Of a DNA stretch of 64,000 bases, positions 25,486 through 34,517 are shown in pieces. The stretch spans positions 70,457 through 134,456 of the forward strand of contig JAKFFE010000048.1 in the NCBI GenBank assembly GCA_036675345.1. The letters run 5' to 3'. The position numbers were made by a program, and so were the translations under genes. Below the pieces are notes generated by a model that was not told where the DNA came from, searched no databases, and saw only the letters and a list, made by a program, of their open reading frames with translations. Origin of the DNA: JALYOC01 sp036675345 (GTDB taxonomy: Bacteria; Myxococcota; Myxococcia; Myxococcales; Myxococcaceae). Each line of letters begins with the position of its first letter. Positions within the stretch are counted from its first letter, which is position 1.

Positions 25486-26670
25486 TTACGCCGTCGGATA
25501 CAGCGCGCAGAGCACGCCGGTGAAGTTGTGGAACCTCGTCTCCCCACCCACCGGGGCGATCTCCCCGAAGGTGTGCAGCCCCACCCAGGGAGTGTGCTCC
25601 TCGAAGGCCGCCAGCTGCGGACGGATCAGCATCGGGTTGGTCTGCTCTCCAAACAGCAACCGGCCTCGTCCCGCGCAGTTCAGCTCGATCACCAGCAACG
25701 GCCGCTCGCTCCGCCTCGCCCGCAGCTCCCGGGCCGCCTCCTCCCCTCGGCGGGCGACCATCGGCGCGTCGCGCACCGCGGCCTGCACCATCGTCCCCTC
25801 CGGGATCTCCGCGGCGAAGGCCAGCGTGCCCCGCGCCTCGTCCAGCCGCAGCGGGACCCGGACCACGAACTCGCCAAAGCCCTCCACCGGCGCCGGCAGC
25901 CGCTCGGCCACCACCAGATGGGCGGAGTGCATCCCGTTGAGGCTCTGCGCCTCCTCGGGGAGGAACTGCCGGAAGTAGTCCCAGGCCGGCTGGCCCTCCA
26001 CCTCCCGCAGCTCTCCCTGGCCGGAGGAGGTGACCTGCTTCTCGGTGCCCAGCAGCGCCGCCCCGTGGCTGATCACCAGCTGCGGGTCCACCTTCCCGGA
26101 GATCAACACCGCGCTGAGGCTGTCGCTGTGCGCCTGGCCGCCGAAGTACTGGTAGGTGCGCTGGAAGGTGAACATGTCCCCGGCGGTCCCTCCGGCGACG
26201 ACCAGCGGGTAGGGCAGCGCCCGGTCCAGCGTCTGGAAGAAGTTGCCGAACTGGAAGGTGACCCCGTCCGGGAACAGCAGCAGCAACCGCCCCTGGGTCC
26301 CGCACTCCGCCACCTGGCGCGCCAGCTCCCGGGCGGCGCGCTCCGGATCGGCGGAGATGTTCTCCACCTTCAGCGGATGAAAGCCGATCTCCTCCGAACT
26401 CACTGCGGCCACCACCACCGCGTGGCTGCCCTCCTCCGAGCCATGCTCCCCGATCACGCCCTCTCCCGAGCAGCCCAGGACCGGGGCCCCGTCCGCGGCG
26501 TGATGGACCGCCTCCACCAGCGACTGCTGATCGTAGCCCGCGGTGGCGAACAGGAAGACCAGCGCCGCCCTCCGTCCCTCCAGCGGCGCCAGGGCCAGCG
26601 CCATCGCCTCCCGGCCCGCCACCAGCGGATCCCGGCTGAGACTGCGGCCCGTTCCTACCCTGGTTCCCAT
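25486..26670 (-). CDS. FIST N and C domain sensor protein
   Basis: A 394-residue cytoplasmic protein from ATG 26670. The first part has the FIST N pattern (LVFLFATAGYDQQSLVEAVHH, VLGCSGEGVIG, LLLLFPDGVT, VVAGGTAGDM). The second has the FIST C pattern (ELNCAGRGRLLFGEQTN, WVGLHTFGEIAPVGG, FHNFTGVLCALY). FIST domains are known as small-ligand (proposed amino-acid) sensors attached to signalling proteins. Here FIST is a separate polypeptide encoded six bases upstream of a soluble histidine kinase, so it most likely supplies that kinase with its input. Confidence 0.93.
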   Translation of the reverse strand: MGTRVGTGRSLSRDPLVAGREAMALALAPLEGRRAALVFLFATAGYDQQSLVEAVHHAADGAPVLGCSGEGVIGEHGSEEGSHAVVVAAVSSEEIGFHPLKVENISADPERAARELARQVAECGTQGRLLLLFPDGVTFQFGNFFQTLDRALPYPLVVAGGTAGDMFTFQRTYQYFGGQAHSDSLSAVLISGKVDPQLVISHGAALLGTEKQVTSSGQGELREVEGQPAWDYFRQFLPEEAQSLNGMHSAHLVVAERLPAPVEGFGEFVVRVPLRLDEARGTLAFAAEIPEGTMVQAAVRDAPMVARRGEEAARELRARRSERPLLVIELNCAGRGRLLFGEQTNPMLIRPQLAAFEEHTPWVGLHTFGEIAPVGGETRFHNFTGVLCALYPTA

Positions 26671-26795
26671 GTGGTGCCCCCCTTGCGCCTGCGGCCGGAC
26701 TCTAGCCCGCCTGCCTGCTCGCTCCCCAGTCCCCAAAGGACTGAATCCTTCGTCGATTGTCCCGGCTCGTACGGGAAGCCAAGGAGGCAATCCCC

Positions 26796-26978
26796 ATGTG
26801 CAGCCGTGTTCGTTGTCGGAAGTGCAGCAAGGTGACCTGGAGCGGGTGTGGAGCCCATGTGGACTCGGTGATGCGCGGCGTGCCGCAGGAGGATCGCTGC
26901 AGTTGTGCCGCGGCGACGTCTTCCGCCGCTCCCCCGGCGACGGCGAACGGCTCCTGGTGGTCGCTCCTCACGAAGTAG
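26796..26978 (+). CDS. small conserved Cys-rich protein, putative zinc-binding
   Basis: A 60-residue protein with AAGGAGG eight bases before ATG 26796. The first 37 residues carry the pattern C-x5-C-x2-C, then GCGAHVDSVMRGVP and R-C-x-C, found in a widespread family of very short proteins (typically MC-x4-C-x2-C-G-K-x-T-W-x-G-C-G-x-H-V-D). The spacing suggests one metal site built from Cys and His. The C-terminal tail (about residues 38-60) is low complexity and not part of the family core. Function is unknown. Confidence 0.8.
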   Translation: MCSRVRCRKCSKVTWSGCGAHVDSVMRGVPQEDRCSCAAATSSAAPPATANGSWWSLLTK

Positions 26979-27043
26979 CTGCTTCGAGAGTCCGGGGGGG
27001 CCGCTTTGTGCTGGCCTCCCTCCTGGAAGGCCAGTGGCCTAGG

Positions 27044-28111
27044 ATGCGCAGCACCGACGTGCAGGCTGTCCTTCCCAAGACCCCCGAGCCTACAAGTCCG
27101 CTGGCCCGCTGCCAGAAGCGGGTCCCCGGGACCCTGGCCGCGTTCGCGGTGGGCACCGTGGCCCTCCTGTCCTCCCGCTCCACCCCCGCGCTCAGCCCGT
27201 TGATCTCGGCGGTGATCCTGGGCGGGGTGCTGGCCAACCTCAACGTGCTGCCGGCCTCGCTCGCCCCGGGGATCACCTTCTCCGCCAAGCAACTGCTGCG
27301 GCTGGCGGTGGGCCTTCTGGGCCTGCGGCTGGCGGTCTCCCAGGTGCTGGCGGTGGGTCCCTCCGGCCTGGCGGTGATCGCCGCGGCGGTGGTGGGCACC
27401 TTCGTCTTCACCACCTTCGTCGGCAAGCGCTTCGGCCTGCCCCGGTCTCTCTCCGCGGTGCTGGCCGCCGGGACCTCGATCTGCGGCGCGGCGGCGATCG
27501 TCGCCGTCTCCGGAGCGGTGGACGCCAAGGAGGAGGACACCGCGGTAGGAGTGGGGGCGGTGACCCTCTACGGCACCCTCTCGATGCTGCTCTATCCGGT
27601 GATCGGCGCCGCGCTGGGGCTGACCGCGCAGCAGTTCGGGCTGTGGTCCGGCGCGTCGATCCACGAGGTGGCCCAGGTGGTGGGCGCGGCCTTCAGCTTC
27701 GACAGCGCCACCGGTTCGGCCGCCGCGGCGGAGCTGGCCACGGTGGTCAAGCTGGGCCGGGTGTTGACCCTGGCGCCGATGGCGATCGTGCTCACCCTGA
27801 TGTTCCGCAAGGGCAAGGCCCCCAACGGCCAGCCCCTCAAGCCCGGCGCCCGGGTGCCGCTGGTCCCCTGGTTCATCCTCCTGTTCGTGGTCAGCATGGC
27901 GGTGCGCTCGCTGGGGGTGCTCCCCACCGGGACGGTGGACGCGCTGATCCAGGCGGACAACTTCCTGCTGGCGGTGGCAATGGCCGGGCTGGGGCTGGAC
28001 CTCAAGTGGTCCAAGGTCCGCGCCGCCGGGCTGCGCCCGCTCTACGTGACCGGGATCGCCACGGTGTTCATCTCGATGCTCTCCCTGGGCCTGGTGATGG
28101 TCCTGCGCTGA
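27044..28111 (+). CDS. YeiH/UPF0324-family putative sulfate exporter
   Basis: A 355-residue inner-membrane protein from ATG 27044 with about ten hydrophobic segments. Family signatures are clear: ILGGVLANL, KQLLRLAVGLLGLRL, AAGTSICGAAAIVA, HEVAQVVGAAFSF and the C-terminal AVAMAGLGLDL. The Pfam family (Cons_hypoth698) is usually annotated as a putative sulfate exporter, with limited direct evidence. Length is normal. Its stop is six bases from that of the converging lipoprotein gene. No sulfur-metabolism gene is nearby to support substrate assignment. Confidence 0.9.
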   Translation: MRSTDVQAVLPKTPEPTSPLARCQKRVPGTLAAFAVGTVALLSSRSTPALSPLISAVILGGVLANLNVLPASLAPGITFSAKQLLRLAVGLLGLRLAVSQVLAVGPSGLAVIAAAVVGTFVFTTFVGKRFGLPRSLSAVLAAGTSICGAAAIVAVSGAVDAKEEDTAVGVGAVTLYGTLSMLLYPVIGAALGLTAQQFGLWSGASIHEVAQVVGAAFSFDSATGSAAAAELATVVKLGRVLTLAPMAIVLTLMFRKGKAPNGQPLKPGARVPLVPWFILLFVVSMAVRSLGVLPTGTVDALIQADNFLLAVAMAGLGLDLKWSKVRAAGLRPLYVTGIATVFISMLSLGLVMVLR

Positions 28112-28117
28112 GCCGGG

Positions 28118-29908
28118 CTACAGCGAAGTGCCGGGAGTGGTCGGCGCGGTGGACCACTGGAGCTGGTCCAGCAACACCATCGAGTCGAAGTTGGGGTCGG
28201 CGGTGTCCCACAGCGCGAAGCGCAGGGTGATCGTCTCCCCGGGCACCACGTTCCCTCGAACCGTCAGCCAGCCGGTGCCACCGCCCACCTGGTCGCCGGT
28301 CTCGCAGACGTCGGTCACCCCCTCCAACCCGGTGCCGACCAGGTCCGCGGTGCCGATGCAGGTGGTGATGCTCTCCGGCATCAGGGAGGTGCAGCCGATC
28401 GGGCCGTTCTTGCAGGCGGTGAAGTACCCGGTGTCCAGGGTGGCCAGGTTGGTCCCCACCGGGAAGCGCTGATCGCCCGGGGCGGTGTAGTTCGCCAGGT
28501 TCCGGTCCGCCGGATTGGCCGGCGTCCCCTCGAAGGCGGAGGTCAGCAACACCAGGAACGGGTCGTTGAAGGCCGAGCAGGTCCACTCCGGGAACTCCGC
28601 GGAGAGGAAGTAGCTGCTCACCTGGAAGGAGCGGGCGTTCTGCGGCACCTTCACGGTCAGCTGCAGCATCACCGGATCCAGCGCGGTGCTCCCGCCCAGC
28701 GCCGGACACCCGGGCGCTCTCGGACGGGTGCCCCCGTTGGCCAGCAGCCAGTCCGAGGGGAAGCCGCTGCTGGTCGTGTTGTTGGTGCTCTCGAAGCTGG
28801 AGAAGCCGGGGTTCAGATCGGCGGTCCCCGCGGCATGGGCGGTGGAGAGCACCAGCAGCGCGCCGCCCTCCCTGGCGGTCACCGCGCCCAGCTGTGGCCG
28901 CACCGCGCGCTGCTCCGCGGCCGGAGTTCCGGTGCCATCCACCTTCACCCACTGGGCGTTGACCAGACCCCAGCCGCTGCCCGGCGTCTGCTGACACACC
29001 CCCAGCGCCTTCGCCGCGTCCGCCGCGTTGTTGGCCTGGGTGTCCAGCCCCACGTCACAGGCGACGGGCGCGGTGTCCGTCTCCCCATCGCAGTTGTCAT
29101 CCACCCCGTTGCCCGGCACCTCGAAGGCGCCTGGTCCCACCTCCAGCGGTTGGGGGCAACCGTCCTCCGCCGAGTCGCAGCAGTCGCCGTCGCAGCGGGC
29201 GTAGCCATCCCCGTCCACGTCCAGCGAGTCGTCGGGGTTTCCGTTGCAGTCCTCGTCCAGGCCATTGCCGCAGGCATCCACCGTCGGCACCACCTCTCCC
29301 TGGCAGCCGCCCCAGGTCCCGTCCGAATCGCAGGTCTGGGTGCCCGCCGAGCAGAGCCCCACCCCGGAGGTTCCCTCCGGCCCGGAGTAGCAGCTGCGGC
29401 TCTCTCCGGCGCCGCACTCCGGGGGCACCTCCAGGACGCAGCTCCCCGCGGTGCACAGATGGTCGACCTCACAGGCCCGGCCGCAGCTGCCGCAGTTCTC
29501 CGGATCGGTCTGGAGATCGGGATCCCCGGTGCCGTCGCAATCGTCGTCCACCGAGTTTCCACAGCTCTCGCTGGCGGCGGGAGTGATCTCTCCCTGGCAG
29601 GCGCTGCCCCAGGTGCCATCCGTCTGGCAGGTGTTGGTGCCCGCCTGGCAGCGGCCGACTCCCTGGGTGCTCGCCGGTCCGCTGTAGCAGGCGCGGGTGG
29701 CGCCGGCGGTGCACTCCGGGGTCAGGCACTGGCCCGCGGTGCACTGCTGTCCGGTCTGACAGGCGGTACCGCAGGCTCCGCAGTGCGCGGTGTCGGTCTG
29801 GAGCTCCACGCAGGCCTCCCCCCCGCAACGCTCGCAGGGCTCTTCGGAAGGTCCACAGCCGACGACGGCAAGCGTGACGGCCAGCACAGCCAGAGACACA
29901 AAGCGCAT
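28118..29908 (-). CDS. lipoprotein with MopE-like repeats and choice-of-anchor-L domain
   Basis: A 596-residue protein with lipobox VVGC (Cys18). Residues about 24-190 are Cys-rich modules (C-G-G/C-x2-C spacing, PENCGSCGRACEV). MopE-type units SCGNSVDDDCDG, ACGNGLDEDCNG and GNGVDDNCDGETD are present, and the DVDGDGYARCDGDCC segment suggests calcium binding. Residues about 310-590 match choice-of-anchor-L domains (GWGLVNAQWVKVDG, NPGFSSFESTNNTTSSG, SYFLSAEFPEWTCSAFNDPF). Such proteins are surface-exposed in myxobacteria. The start was placed at ATG 29908, next to the signal peptide. Confidence 0.88.
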   Translation of the reverse strand: MRFVSLAVLAVTLAVVGCGPSEEPCERCGGEACVELQTDTAHCGACGTACQTGQQCTAGQCLTPECTAGATRACYSGPASTQGVGRCQAGTNTCQTDGTWGSACQGEITPAASESCGNSVDDDCDGTGDPDLQTDPENCGSCGRACEVDHLCTAGSCVLEVPPECGAGESRSCYSGPEGTSGVGLCSAGTQTCDSDGTWGGCQGEVVPTVDACGNGLDEDCNGNPDDSLDVDGDGYARCDGDCCDSAEDGCPQPLEVGPGAFEVPGNGVDDNCDGETDTAPVACDVGLDTQANNAADAAKALGVCQQTPGSGWGLVNAQWVKVDGTGTPAAEQRAVRPQLGAVTAREGGALLVLSTAHAAGTADLNPGFSSFESTNNTTSSGFPSDWLLANGGTRPRAPGCPALGGSTALDPVMLQLTVKVPQNARSFQVSSYFLSAEFPEWTCSAFNDPFLVLLTSAFEGTPANPADRNLANYTAPGDQRFPVGTNLATLDTGYFTACKNGPIGCTSLMPESITTCIGTADLVGTGLEGVTDVCETGDQVGGGTGWLTVRGNVVPGETITLRFALWDTADPNFDSMVLLDQLQWSTAPTTPGTSL

Positions 29909-30004
29909 GTGGAATCCCCCGGAACGGCTGAGCACCGCTTTAGACCGCGGTCGCCGGCGCAGGCAATCCTCTCGCCGGATTGGCCCCCCGGCGGTGCGGC
30001 GGCG

Positions 30005-31561
30005 ATGATGCGCCCGGCGTCCATGCCGCATCCTCCGCTCCAGCTCACCGAGGTCCTCTGCGCCCTCTCCCTGGCCACCGACCTGGCCAACGGGAACCCG
30101 CCGGAGACCACCCTGCGGATCTGTCTGTTGGCGGTGGGGTTGGCGGAGGAGGAGGACCTGGGGCCGGACGCGCGCGCGGACGTCTTCTACACCGCGCTGC
30201 TGCGGTACATCGGCTGCACCGCGTTCGCCCCGGAGGAGGCGGCGCTGGGCTTTGACGACCTGGCCTTCAAGCAGCTCTACACCCCGCTGGATGCCGGACG
30301 GCAGGCACGGATGGTCGGCGCCACGGTGGTGGGGTTGGCCGCCGGCCAGTCGCCGCTGCGGCGCGCCCGCTCGGTGGCCAAGGTCCTGACCCGTCCGGGG
30401 TTACCCGGCGAACTGGCGCGGGCCAGCTGCGAAGTCGGTCAGCGCCTGGCGCAGCGACTGCGGATGGCGCCGGTGGTGGTGGGCGCGCTGGAGGAGATCC
30501 ACGAGCGGTGGGACGGAAAGGGTGTCCCGCTGCGCAAGCGAAGAGAGGCGATCTCCCTTCCCGCGCGGGTGGTGCAGGTGGCGCTGGTGGCCGAACAGCA
30601 ACTGCGGATGGGAGGAGTGGCGGGAGCAGTCCGGGAGCTGAAGGCCCGGAGCGGAGGGCAGCTGGATCCCTCGCTGGTGAAGCGCTTCCTGGGGGCCTCC
30701 CCCCGGCTGGCCGCGTCGCTGCAGGGGATCTCCGCCTGGACCGCGGTGCTCCAGCGCGCACCTGGCGATCCGGTGAAGCTGGACCTGGCGACGGTGGCCA
30801 CTGCCTTCGCCGACTTCGTGGATCTCAAGTCCGCCTTCACCTTCGGACACTCCACCCGGGTGGCGGAGCTGGCCCGCCAGGCCGGCGTCTGCCTCGGGCT
30901 TCCCCCCGCGGAGCTGGAGCGGCTGCACCTGGCCGGACTGCTTCACGACCTGGGGCGGGTAGGGGTGCCCACCGGGATCTGGGACAAGCCCGGGCCGCTG
31001 GACGCCGCGGAGTGGGATCGGGTCCAGCTCCACGCGCACGACACCCACCGGATCCTCTCCCGCTCTCCGGCGCTCCACCAGGTGGCGGAGCTGGCGGCCC
31101 AGCACCATGAGCGGCTGGACGGTTCCGGCTATCCGCGGCGATCACCCGGCCTCCAGCTGGGCCCGGCGGCGCGGGTGCTGGCGGCGGCGGACTGCTACGA
31201 CGCGCTGCTCTCGGAGCGCCCCCATCGGGGAGCGAAGAGCCGGCCCGAGGCCCGCGCGCAGCTGGAGGCGGAGTCGGCAGCCGGACGTCTGGATCCGCGC
31301 GCGGTCCGCGCGGTGCTGGAGGCGGCAGGGGAGGCGGTGCCCAGGCGGGGAGCGTGGCCGGCGGGGCTGACCGACCGGGAGGTGCAGGTGCTCCGGCGGC
31401 TGGTGCAGGGCGAGTCCAACAAGGAGATCGCCCGGCACTTCGGACTCTCCGCCCGCACCGTGCAGCACCACGCGATCCACATCTACGCCAAGCTGGGCGT
31501 CTCCAGCCGGGCGGGGGCGGCGCTGTTCGCGCTGGAGCACCGCCTGGTCGGTCCGGAGTAG
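30005..31561 (+). CDS. HD-GYP phosphohydrolase with C-terminal LuxR helix-turn-helix
   Basis: A 518-residue protein from ATG 30005. Residues about 15-215 form a degenerate first HD-like region (ALLRYIGCTAFAP, EEIHERWDGKGVP). Residues about 265-420 form the HD-GYP domain, with His282, the HD pair His314-Asp315 (LLHDLGRVGVP), His367-His368 and GSGYP at 373-377. Residues about 455-515 are a LuxR/GerE HTH (LTDREVQVLRRL, SNKEIARHFGLSARTVQHHAIHIYAKLGV). HD-GYP domains hydrolyse cyclic di-GMP or related nucleotides. The fusion suggests a transcription factor switched by nucleotide binding or hydrolysis. It is divergent from the choice-of-anchor-L gene. Confidence 0.93.
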   Translation: MMRPASMPHPPLQLTEVLCALSLATDLANGNPPETTLRICLLAVGLAEEEDLGPDARADVFYTALLRYIGCTAFAPEEAALGFDDLAFKQLYTPLDAGRQARMVGATVVGLAAGQSPLRRARSVAKVLTRPGLPGELARASCEVGQRLAQRLRMAPVVVGALEEIHERWDGKGVPLRKRREAISLPARVVQVALVAEQQLRMGGVAGAVRELKARSGGQLDPSLVKRFLGASPRLAASLQGISAWTAVLQRAPGDPVKLDLATVATAFADFVDLKSAFTFGHSTRVAELARQAGVCLGLPPAELERLHLAGLLHDLGRVGVPTGIWDKPGPLDAAEWDRVQLHAHDTHRILSRSPALHQVAELAAQHHERLDGSGYPRRSPGLQLGPAARVLAAADCYDALLSERPHRGAKSRPEARAQLEAESAAGRLDPRAVRAVLEAAGEAVPRRGAWPAGLTDREVQVLRRLVQGESNKEIARHFGLSARTVQHHAIHIYAKLGVSSRAGAALFALEHRLVGPE

Positions 31562-31624
31562 GCCATCTGGCCGATGTTCGCATTGAAGGTTCCAGCGAAG
31601 GTCTGTCCCTCTCTCGGAGGTCTC

Positions 31625-32581
31625 ATGTCCCGAAGCATCCTCAGCCTGCTCGTCCTCTCCCTGCTCTCCGCGTGTGGTGCGGGCCCCTCCCGCGCGGCGG
31701 CGGTCCGCACCACCCCGCTGGTGGTCCCCGCCACGGTGGCCTACCAGGAGGGGAGCTTCACCGGCACCGGAGGGCTGAAGCTGTACGAGGCCTCCTGGCG
31801 CCCTCCCACCGGCGAGCCCCGGGCGGCGGTGGTGCTCCTGCACGGACTCAAGGACCACGCGGATCGCTACGCGGAGGTGGCCACCGCCCTGGTGGGCTCG
31901 GGCTACGCGGTCCACGCCTTCGATCTGCGGGGACACGCCCTCTCCGAGGGTGAGCGCGCGTTCGTGGAGCGCTTCGATGACTACGTGGCGGACCTGGGCT
32001 TGTTCGTGCAGCGGGTGCAGGCGGAGCATCCGGGCAAGCCGCTCTTCCTCTTCGGCCACAGCATGGGCGGGGCGATCAGCACCCTCTATGCCTTGGAGAA
32101 CCAGTCCCGGCTGGGCGGGTTGATCCTCTCCGCCGCGGCGCTCAAGCCGGGCAAGGACGTCAACGCGGTGCTGGTGGCGCTCAGCGGCGTCGCCTCCGCG
32201 CTTACCCCGCGGGCCAAGCTGCTGGAGGGAGAGGAGACCAAGTTCTCCCGCGATCCCCAGGTGGTGGCCCAGATGAAGAGCGACCCGCTGATCCTCCAGG
32301 GCAACGGGCCGGCCCGCACCGGCGCGGAGCTGCTCAAGGCGATGGATCGCATCGGCCAGCGGGCCGGCGAACTGTCCCTCCCGGTGCTGGCCCTGCACGG
32401 GACGGCGGACCAGCTGACCAATCCGGAGGGCAGCGCGGAGCTGATCGCCAAGGCGGTCTCCACCGACAAGACGCTGACCACCTACGAAGGGCTGGTCCAC
32501 GATCTGGTCCACGAGCCGGAGCGGGCCAAGGTGATCGCGGATCTGATCGCCTGGCTGGATACCCGGGCGCCGAAGCCGTAG
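31625..32581 (+). CDS. alpha/beta hydrolase lipoprotein, monoacylglycerol-lipase-like
   Basis: A 318-residue protein from ATG 31625 with lipobox LLSAC (Cys17). The nucleophile Ser146 is in GHSMGG, the acid Asp262 in HGTADQL, and the base His292 in LVHDLVHEP, completing a Ser-Asp-His triad. The oxyanion loop LLHGLKDHADRY and the D-L-R-G-H-A-L-S-E-G strand are typical of serine aminopeptidase_S33/monoacylglycerol lipase proteins. It is probably an outer-membrane or periplasmic esterase acting on lipids. It is 64 bases downstream of the HD-GYP gene. Confidence 0.88.
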   Translation: MSRSILSLLVLSLLSACGAGPSRAAAVRTTPLVVPATVAYQEGSFTGTGGLKLYEASWRPPTGEPRAAVVLLHGLKDHADRYAEVATALVGSGYAVHAFDLRGHALSEGERAFVERFDDYVADLGLFVQRVQAEHPGKPLFLFGHSMGGAISTLYALENQSRLGGLILSAAALKPGKDVNAVLVALSGVASALTPRAKLLEGEETKFSRDPQVVAQMKSDPLILQGNGPARTGAELLKAMDRIGQRAGELSLPVLALHGTADQLTNPEGSAELIAKAVSTDKTLTTYEGLVHDLVHEPERAKVIADLIAWLDTRAPKP

Positions 32582-32621
32582 GCGCCCCCCAGAGATCAGA
32601 GGCCGATGACGGGTGCGGCGT

Positions 32622-33695
32622 ATGCGCCTAACGGGTTCCACGGGCTTTCTGGGTCATGCTAGAAAAAGCGGCTCTTCCCCCCGTCGTGCAACTCGAACCT
32701 CGAGGCCCAATCTGTCTCTTCTTTCTCTGCTCCGCCGTCTCTATGCATCCGGCTTGTTCGTGCTTCCTGCGCTTGCCTCCGCCCAGGGGGTGCCCGCGAC
32801 GGACCCTGCCTTGACGACACTTGCTGCCAAGGTCGAGAAAATTGCCGAGTCCCAGGAGCGGCAAGAGGCTGAGGTCCAAGCCAAGCTTGACGAGGTGCGA
32901 AGTGGAAAGCTGATCGCCAAGGGGTTCAGCGGAGGCATTGCTCTGGCGATCCAGACTCCACTGCCCGGGCGCACCCGGCAGGAGAATGCGGCCTCCGCGC
33001 TGATGCCCTACGTCCTCATCATGCCGTTCTACTGGGGATATCCGGAGGCGGCCGCAAACTACTGCGCATCAACGTGGGGCGGGGGGGATGAACGCACTGC
33101 CCAGAGTGCCGCCTCCGGGGTGGCAAAGATCAAGGCAGAGGCTCTGCTCCCGGTCGTTGAATCGGCCATCTCGGCTGGAGAGAAAGATGGTCCGATTGGC
33201 GCCCACCTGCTGGGCGGAAGGACCATCAAATACACCGACAAAGATGGGAAGCACATTGACCACACGGCGACAGATGCGGTCGCCGCAATCCGGGCCTGGA
33301 TCTCCGGAGGCAAGAATTCTGAGGCTCGTCTTCAGATCATCAACTGGCTCGCGGCGCTGGACTGGAACCCCGCTTTGAGGGGCAGTTGTGCGCTCACCAA
33401 ATTCGGGTTCTTCATCGGCAAGCCACTGACCTACACGGTCCTCACCAGCCTCCGTGTGGACCAGGCACCCTCGGTGGAAGCCTCGCGAACCGATTACGCC
33501 GAGCGGGACGTCGTGCCAGTCATCGCCTTTGGCATCGGCTTCAGCCCCAATGCCTATTTCAGCGTCTTGGCTGGAACGACCCTGAACAACGTCGAATTCA
33601 CCAAGGAGGACGGCTCCCAGTTCTCCCGCACCGCCTGGGCGTTGAGCTTCGGAATTGGCGGCAATCTCGATGTACTGGGTAGCCTCTTCAAGTAG
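32622..33695 (+). CDS. exported protein of unknown function in lower-G+C segment
   Basis: About 357 residues if ATG 32622 is used. The start is uncertain, because a cleaner signal peptide (RRLYASGLFVLPALASAQG) would follow a CTG at 32727. After the signal comes a short coiled coil (about 30-35 residues of E/Q/K pattern, KVEKIAESQERQEAEVQAKL), then an unfamiliar region. The C-terminal 100 residues alternate strands (VVPVIAFGIGFSPNAYFSVLAG; SFGIGGNLDVLGSLF), suggesting a porin-like barrel end. Base composition is clearly lower in G+C than in flanking genes. No family recognised. Confidence 0.55.
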   Translation: MRLTGSTGFLGHARKSGSSPRRATRTSRPNLSLLSLLRRLYASGLFVLPALASAQGVPATDPALTTLAAKVEKIAESQERQEAEVQAKLDEVRSGKLIAKGFSGGIALAIQTPLPGRTRQENAASALMPYVLIMPFYWGYPEAAANYCASTWGGGDERTAQSAASGVAKIKAEALLPVVESAISAGEKDGPIGAHLLGGRTIKYTDKDGKHIDHTATDAVAAIRAWISGGKNSEARLQIINWLAALDWNPALRGSCALTKFGFFIGKPLTYTVLTSLRVDQAPSVEASRTDYAERDVVPVIAFGIGFSPNAYFSVLAGTTLNNVEFTKEDGSQFSRTAWALSFGIGGNLDVLGSLFK

Positions 33696-33751
33696 GCCCG
33701 CCACGCCCAGGGCGGCCCCAGATCAGGGGCTGCCTGAGAGGATGAGGACTG

Positions 33752-34300
33752 CTACCGCCCGTACCAATTCGGAGAGGAGGCATCTCTGCATCCCTCCGCA
33801 AGCCCGATGATGACGGGCCAGGCGACGTGCTCTCGACACCCAGAGGTTTCGAAAGCATCGTTCCGATGCCTGGCTGCGCAATCGGTGTCTGGTGGATTCC
33901 CTTCGCTGCGGTCCGAGACCGAGAGGATGTCTCCGACGAAGATGTAGCTGCGGCCATTCTCGCAGTTCCGCCACCTGGGATCGGAGCAGAAGACGGCGAC
34001 CGGAGCATCTGATTGCGCAGAGACGAATGGGATCCCCCCCCGCTTCACGCAGGTCCCTTGGAGCGCGACGTTCTTGAACCGCGCCCTGCAGCCTTCGTCC
34101 GCGTACGTCTTTCCGTTCTGCGTCTGAAGGGTCGGTGCGTGACCCTCCACAAAACATGACAGCACTTCGCTCACCGTGACTTTGCGCGGCTCCTCTTTAT
34201 CGGGCTGTGGGGTGAGACAGTTGACGTAAGCAAGAAGAAGTACCGCGGGCCTGAGATTGAGCAGCAAGGGAACCCTCGTCGGTGTGATCAGATGGTTCAT
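33752..34300 (-). CDS. hypothetical exported Cys-rich protein
   Basis: A 182-residue protein in the same lower-G+C segment. The N-terminus has a hydrophobic stretch (LLLNLRPAVLLLAYVNCL) that may be a signal sequence, but no ideal lipobox is present. The mature part has about eight cysteines in pairs (CFVEGHAP, GCRARF, TCVKRG, CSDPRWRNC, DTDCAAR, SGCREH). No recognised family. No good ribosome site lies upstream, so the start is uncertain. Confidence 0.45.
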   Translation of the reverse strand: MNHLITPTRVPLLLNLRPAVLLLAYVNCLTPQPDKEEPRKVTVSEVLSCFVEGHAPTLQTQNGKTYADEGCRARFKNVALQGTCVKRGGIPFVSAQSDAPVAVFCSDPRWRNCENGRSYIFVGDILSVSDRSEGNPPDTDCAARHRNDAFETSGCREHVAWPVIIGLAEGCRDASSPNWYGR

Positions 34301-34517
34301 CGGGTTCTACATCTGTCTCAGAAGGACTGAATAGAAGACTGGGCGCGCGGCGGACACCTCAGGGGTGGTCGGTGCTGCTTCCGACCGAGGCTTTGATCGA
34401 ACGGGTCCACTGTCCGGGTAGCGCCATACCGGCGAGCGCCTGCCTGGCCGCCCGCTGGGTACCGGATGACCACGCTCGCGCCCAGATTGTCTGCACCACA
34501 ATGGAAAGGAGCCGCGC

